Translations under genes and position numbers: made by a program
Source: Bacteroidota bacterium
GTDB taxonomy: Bacteria; Bacteroidota; Bacteroidia; Bacteroidales; Paludibacteraceae
NCBI GenBank assembly: GCA_023391625.1
Contig: JAEWAN010000017.1
Span: forward strand, 1 to 42,494
Direction: 5' to 3'
Length of the DNA: 42,494 nucleotides
Shown: positions 38,979-42,494 of the stretch, in pieces
Position numbering within the stretch: position 1 is the first letter of the stretch
Layout of the letters: each line of letters begins with the position of its first letter
The notes under the pieces: generated by a model
The model's database searches: none
Told to the model about the DNA's origin: nothing
Seen by the model: only the letters and a program-made list of their open reading frames with translations

Positions 38979-39524
38979 CTACCGGATATCTATCAGCTTA
39001 TGTGTCTGCAAACTAAGTCTCCACTTAGGATGCTTCATCACGCAATCCACCGTTTCGGCCGTATTGCTGCAAGAGCAAGGCTGAAGAAAGAAATGCCCGG
39101 CGGGCAACTGCTCATAAACAGTAATATCCTGCCCTTCATACACCACCTTCACTTCATTCATACGCGTAATTTCCAGCTTTACCCCCTGCTTGGGAGAGCA
39201 GGTCACCCAATCTATATTATCCGGCAGCGGACGGGTACCGTTTGTTTCAATGCAGACATACTTTCCCGCCTGGTGCAGACAATCCACAAATTCACGGTCA
39301 ATCCAAAGGGAGGGTTCTCCACCGGTCAGTATCACGGTAGCGGCAGGGTATCTACTAACTTCTGTTACGATATCTTCATCGGACATCAGTATGCCGTCCT
39401 CATGCTGCGTATCACAAAAGAGGCACTTCAGGTTGCAACCGGAAAAACGGATAAAGACAGCCGGGGTACCCGTATGGTATCCTTCTCCCTGCAAACTGTA
39501 GAATATCTCATTAATCTTCCTCAT
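38979..39524 (-). CDS. queE: 7-carboxy-7-deazaguanine synthase (181 aa)
   Basis: Radical-SAM enzyme of queuosine synthesis, converting 6-carboxytetrahydropterin to 7-carboxy-7-deazaguanine. The cluster ligands are CNLKCLFC (C-x3-C-x2-C) followed by DT, then a glycine-rich TGGEPSLW motif. The start is ATG 39524 (MRKINEIFYSLQGEG), which overlaps queD by 14 bases. A TTG nine bases upstream is not needed. Host gene. Phages also carry such genes to modify DNA, but its neighbours here are chromosomal. Confidence 0.92.
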   Translation of the reverse strand: MRKINEIFYSLQGEGYHTGTPAVFIRFSGCNLKCLFCDTQHEDGILMSDEDIVTEVSRYPAATVILTGGEPSLWIDREFVDCLHQAGKYVCIETNGTRPLPDNIDWVTCSPKQGVKLEITRMNEVKVVYEGQDITVYEQLPAGHFFLQPCSCSNTAETVDCVMKHPKWRLSLQTHKLIDIR

Positions 39525-39843
39525 AGACGGCAATGTTTGATTCCGACTCCTGCACCTCTACCTTGAAGCAAGTGGGTATCTGGTCGCATATCCAACGGGC
39601 TATGTTCTCGGCTGTGGGATTGAAGGACAGCACTTCATTAAGATTATGATGATCCAGCTGTTCCTTTACCACCTGCTTGATGTGACTGAAGTCTATCACC
39701 ATTCCGTCCGCATTCAGCTCTTTGGAACGGCAATAGACAGTGATAATCCAGTTGTGACCGTGCAGATTCTCACACTTACTGCGATAAGAAAGTTTCAGGC
39801 TATGGGCAGCCGACACTTCCATACGTTTGATGACTGTGTACAT
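39511..39843 (-). CDS. queD: 6-carboxytetrahydropterin synthase (110 aa)
   Basis: PTPS-family enzyme converting dihydroneopterin triphosphate to 6-carboxytetrahydropterin, one step before QueE. Zinc ligands are seen as AAHSL and NLHGHNW, with the catalytic Cys in KCENLHGHN. Length is normal. The two genes overlap and form an operon. A TAATTTTG box (39912-39905) gives a leader of about 57 bases holding a small hairpin (CGCATC/GATGCG, 39877-39900). Confidence 0.92.
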   Translation of the reverse strand: MYTVIKRMEVSAAHSLKLSYRSKCENLHGHNWIITVYCRSKELNADGMVIDFSHIKQVVKEQLDHHNLNEVLSFNPTAENIARWICDQIPTCFKVEVQESESNIAVYEED

Positions 39844-39904
39844 ATTGTTAATACGCTAATTAATATAATAAGTTGCCGCATCTAATGTCACCTCGATGCG
39901 ACGG

Positions 39905-39912
39905 CAAAATTA
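39905..39912 (-). promoter_or_regulatory. -7 box for queD-queE
   Basis: TAATTTTG on the minus strand, a full TAnnTTTG match. There is no clear TTTG at -33. The leader that follows has a 6-bp hairpin with a 12-base loop. It does not match the preQ1-I riboswitch pattern I know. Confidence 0.5.
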
Positions 39913-39948
39913 CAAAAAACTTAAGATTTATCCATTTACTTCCCTAAC

Positions 39949-40782
39949 TTATTCGTACACACAAAGAGAATTGGCAACCTTACGCTCTGCGCTGCCACTC
40001 GGGGTATTGGCTATTCCCTTATCCGGCAACTCCCCACTCCACAGCGTAGAAGAACCGCCACCGTCCAGATTCAACGCATCCTCCCCACCCAATACACGAA
40101 TCATATGGGCAAGCTCGGGTATATTGATGCCTTCCGCTTTTCCCTTCCGACGTCCGTCAACGACAATAAGCAGGATTTTTCCTTCTCTTGTCAGCGCCAC
40201 AGCACTGCGGGGATGCTTGGTATCTACAAAATTCCGGTTAGTCCCGGACAAGTCGCACACTTGCCCGTCCTTCAGCATCAAAGGACCGGAAGCCAGCACA
40301 GTGCCTTTTTTCAAAGTACATGCCTTTTCATCCTGCTTGCTCCAGGGAATCAGTTCCAGCCTGCCTTTCTTTATGAGTACAGCTCCATTGGACACTGTTG
40401 CCAGAACCCCGGTAGAGGTAGTATCTATCACCACCCCGTCCTTACGCAGATAGCAGACGGAATTTCCGGCTTTCATATCAAAATAGGAGCCATTGATGGC
40501 CGCCACCGCACCTGCATGCCGGGCGGCTATACTGGTCTCCTCCTTGGGATTGTGGACGAGCACATCGAAACGGTAGCGCTTCGGGGATATTTCAAAAATA
40601 GACACTTCCTGAGGAACTCCATACAAAGAACTGAATACTGCCTTTTTATAAAGCATCCCTTTCTGCAGGGGCTCAGCCTGCCAATCGGCAGAAACGATGG
40701 CAAGAGAGTCGGCAGCAGTCTGCGCCATTGCTGCAAACATGCCGCAACAGAGAAACACTGCCAAGAATATTTTCTTTTTCAT
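39949..40782 (-). CDS. Secreted phosphodiester glycosidase family protein (277 aa)
   Basis: Signal peptide MKKKIFLAVFLCCGMFAAMA followed by Gln, so exported. The domain shows the NAGPA-type signature: AAINGSYFDMKAGNSVCYLR, RSAVALTREGKILLIVVDGR, and AHMIRVLGGEDALNLDGGGS with a conserved DGGGSS. The family includes mammalian uncovering enzyme, which removes N-acetylglucosamine from phosphodiesters. The bacterial substrate is uncertain. Host gene, 14 bases after pdxK-like stop region and in the same direction. Confidence 0.85.
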   Translation of the reverse strand: MKKKIFLAVFLCCGMFAAMAQTAADSLAIVSADWQAEPLQKGMLYKKAVFSSLYGVPQEVSIFEISPKRYRFDVLVHNPKEETSIAARHAGAVAAINGSYFDMKAGNSVCYLRKDGVVIDTTSTGVLATVSNGAVLIKKGRLELIPWSKQDEKACTLKKGTVLASGPLMLKDGQVCDLSGTNRNFVDTKHPRSAVALTREGKILLIVVDGRRKGKAEGINIPELAHMIRVLGGEDALNLDGGGSSTLWSGELPDKGIANTPSGSAERKVANSLCVYE

Positions 40783-40796
40783 AAGATGAGATTGGT

Positions 40797-41669
40797 TTAA
40801 ATTAATTCATAGCTGCAGATTTGAATCGGCATGTCGAGATTATGCAACACCTTTTCAAGCTGTATACCTTCACGGTTGTCGTACTCGTATCCGAAAGTAG
40901 CACGGATACCTTGCAGAATGAACTGCGTGGCACGGTCCAGGGCAATGGGCAAACTGTCACCTTGCAACAGTGCCCCGGTGATGACACTGGTAAACGTATC
41001 CCCCGTTCCGGGATAATGGGCCGGCAGGTAAGGACACGTAACCTTCCAGTAGCGGTTACCGTTCCGGTTATAGGCATACACGGACGTCTTATGCTTATCA
41101 TCCCGTACGGGCACACTGGTAATAATCACCACTTCGGGACCACAATCGGAAAGCTGGCGAAGGTATGACTTCAATTCCTCATCCGTATTCATCTCCTTAT
41201 AAGGAATACCCAGCAGATAGAACAGCTCCGTCAGATTGGGGGTAACGACATCGGCCTTGGTGATGAGATGTTTCATTTCATCAATCATGGACTCGTGGAA
41301 GTTCGCATAAAGCCGTCCGTTATCGCCCAACACCGGGTCTACCACAACCAGACCGTCCGGTCGGCGGAAGTCATCAATAAAGTCAGAAACAATATGTATC
41401 TGCCGCGGAGAACCCAGATAGCCGGTATAAAAGGCATCAAACTGTACTTCCAGCTTCTTCCACTCGGAAATAATCTTCGGCATTTCATCCGTCAGGTCCA
41501 GAAAAGAGAACTCCGGATACTGGGTATGGCTCGACAATACGGCTGTAGGCAACGGACACACCTGGAAACCCATAGACGAAAGGATGGGAATGACCACCGT
41601 CAGAGACACCCGTCCGACTCCCGACAAGTCGTGGACGGCAACAACCTTCTTTACTTTATTCGCATACAT
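40797..41669 (-). CDS. pdxK: Pyridoxamine/pyridoxal kinase (290 aa)
   Basis: Ribokinase-family vitamin B6 kinase. It begins MYANKVKKVVAVHDLSGVGR (substrate-binding strand), then VVVDPVLGDNGRLY, DVVTPNLTELFYLLG, and the catalytic HYPGTGDTFTSVITG with GTGD anion hole and base. Length fits PdxK/PdxY. The symbol is the best fit; the paralogue PdxY is an alternative. Divergent from the YbaN gene with a 35-base spacer. Confidence 0.88.
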   Translation of the reverse strand: MYANKVKKVVAVHDLSGVGRVSLTVVIPILSSMGFQVCPLPTAVLSSHTQYPEFSFLDLTDEMPKIISEWKKLEVQFDAFYTGYLGSPRQIHIVSDFIDDFRRPDGLVVVDPVLGDNGRLYANFHESMIDEMKHLITKADVVTPNLTELFYLLGIPYKEMNTDEELKSYLRQLSDCGPEVVIITSVPVRDDKHKTSVYAYNRNGNRYWKVTCPYLPAHYPGTGDTFTSVITGALLQGDSLPIALDRATQFILQGIRATFGYEYDNREGIQLEKVLHNLDMPIQICSYELI

Positions 41670-41692
41670 ATTATCTATATTATTATTTTTCC

Positions 41693-41700
41693 TACATTTG
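41693..41700 (+). promoter_or_regulatory. -7 box 4 bases before the YbaN start
   Basis: TACATTTG, then CCGC, then ATG 41705. The same 4-base spacing as at the phage genes 4789 and 15584, so leaderless starts are used by this host too. Confidence 0.6.
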
Positions 41701-41704
41701 CCGC

Positions 41705-42064
41705 ATGAAAACCGTCTGCATCATTTTGGGAACAGTTTCTTTGGCACTCGGCATCATCGGCATCTTCCTGCCGTTGCTGCCCACCACGCCTTTCCTGCTG
41801 CTCACGGCAGCACTCTACTTCAGAGGCTCACCCAGACTGTACCAATGGTTGCTGAACCACAAATGCCTCGGTCCCTACATCCGCAACTTCCGCGAGAACA
41901 AAGCCATCCCTCTACGTGCCAAAATCATCTCCCTACTGCTGATGTGGGGAACAATGGTTTACTGCATCTTCTTCTTGATTCCACTAACAGAAATAAAGAT
42001 AGTATTGTTCCTTGTCGCTGTGGGGGTGACTTGGCATATACTGTCATTCAAGACGTTGAGATAA
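41705..42064 (+). CDS. YbaN/DUF454-family inner membrane protein (119 aa)
   Basis: The family signature is visible: LGTVSLALGIIGIFLPLLPT, TPFLLLTAALYFRGSPRLYQ, WLLNHKCLGPYIRNF. Two or three membrane spans are expected. The function of the family is unsettled. It is transcribed divergently from the B6 kinase. Confidence 0.88.
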   Translation: MKTVCIILGTVSLALGIIGIFLPLLPTTPFLLLTAALYFRGSPRLYQWLLNHKCLGPYIRNFRENKAIPLRAKIISLLLMWGTMVYCIFFLIPLTEIKIVLFLVAVGVTWHILSFKTLR

Positions 42065-42082
42065 ATGAATGTGCTAATGTGG

Positions 42083-42173
42083 TTAATGTGCTAATGTGCC
42101 AATGACCTGCGGTGTGAGAGTCTAATATACACATAGCGCAGCCAATTAGCACATTGGCATATTAGCACATTAA
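42083..42173. repeat. 22-bp inverted repeat between convergent genes
   Basis: TTAATGTGCTAATGTGCCAA... (42083-42104) and its inverse at 42152-42173 match in 21 of 22 positions. An additional half-repeat (ATGTGCTAATGTGG) precedes the left arm. It ends flush with the nucleosidase stop. A long hairpin here could terminate both convergent genes. I recall similar ATGTGCTAATGTG repeats in Bacteroides intergenic DNA. Confidence 0.65.
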
Positions 42174-42494
42174 TCAAACTCCTCCCAATTTTTCGAAGAA
42201 TTCTCCCAACCCCTTCCGAGCATCGGCAAGCTTGTCTTCCCAATGTTTCACGGAGTTCTGCCCGATAATATCCGTCACGTACTTCACCGAAATGAAAGGA
42301 ACATTCTTGGCACGGCATACCAAAGCCTGGGCATAGGCTTCCATATCCACAACATCACCGGACACATCCGAGAGTTCTGTCAAGAAAGTATCCCCCGTAT
42401 TGCATACACCGCCTGCCGGCCAGTGTAAACAATATCCTTTTTGGGACAACAAATCCATTGAATCAATCTCATACTCCATACCAAGCTCCACCAG
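42174..42494 (-). CDS. Nucleosidase (MTA/SAH or futalosine type), C-terminal part
   Basis: The PNP/UDP family motif DVVDMEAYAQALVCRAKNVP is present, followed by FISVKYVTDIIGQNSVKHWE. This is the ribose-binding E in DMEA and the catalytic acid region. The frame continues past the right edge, so only about the last 106 residues are seen. MTA/SAH nucleosidase or futalosine hydrolase cannot be told apart from this fragment. Confidence 0.8.
   Translation of the reverse strand: MVELGMEYEIDSMDLLSQKGYCLHWPAGGVCNTGDTFLTELSDVSGDVVDMEAYAQALVCRAKNVPFISVKYVTDIIGQNSVKHWEDKLADARKGLGEFFEKLGGV

Noticed and set aside
39841..39905. preQ1 riboswitch in front of queD
   Set aside because: There is a small hairpin, but the loop and the following A-rich tail do not match the preQ1 class I pattern, and no other class could be recognised.

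Overview
The window is a temperate tailed-phage genome (prophage) in a Bacteroides-like host, plus the host genes on its right flank. The host call rests on three things. Promoters of the Bacteroidota type (-33 TTTG, -7 TAnnTTTG) recur throughout. Most starts lack a strong Shine-Dalgarno. The flanking chromosomal genes (queE, queD, a secreted phosphodiester glycosidase, a pyridoxamine kinase, a YbaN/DUF454 protein and a nucleosidase) look like a Bacteroides core locus. Nearly all phage genes lie on the minus strand, so the prophage reads right to left. Its right end lies between about 38785 and 38925. Its left end, and any integrase or lysis cassette, lie outside the window.

From right to left: (1) lysogeny module, 37157-38784, with a plus-strand CI-like repressor, a divergent Cro-like HTH protein and a LuxR-type regulator around two AT-rich palindromic operators; (2) early genes, 30627-37139, made of small hypothetical, Zn-binding and membrane proteins, then a large primase/superfamily 3 helicase; (3) a 0.5 kb non-coding stretch (30100-30626) with eleven GTTAC/GTAAC sites, a candidate origin or control region; (4) head genes, 26008-30099, with an S49 capsid protease, a major capsid protein carrying a fused coiled coil, and a second structural protein; (5) a glycosyltransferase bracketed by hairpins; (6) packaging genes, 21280-24915, with small and large terminase and a PLD-like protein; (7) an accessory block, 15685-21279, with small genes behind structured leaders, HicAB toxin-antitoxin, RadC, a phosphoribosyltransferase and a palindrome-rich stretch that looks derived from a conjugative element; (8) neck, portal and tail genes, 654-15584, including the tape measure and a modular tail fibre; (9) a frameshifted membrane protein and a partial gene at the left edge.

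The clearest regulatory pattern is a repeated promoter: GTCC (usually GTGTCCTTTT), then 22-23 nt, then TAnnTTTG. It sits at the head of the S49-capsid, glycosyltransferase, neck-portal-tail, tape-measure and tail-fibre units, with a weaker copy before the helicase. Several copies grow directly out of the T-tract of the upstream intrinsic terminator, so the structural region is a chain of terminator-promoter junctions. Two of these promoters lie 4 nt from the ATG and imply leaderless mRNAs.

The most unusual element is the leader of the small membrane-protein gene at 16482-16754. It has a long near-perfect stem, a second strong hairpin, and three copies of a 10-nt arm that allow two mutually exclusive folds, one of them next to the start codon.
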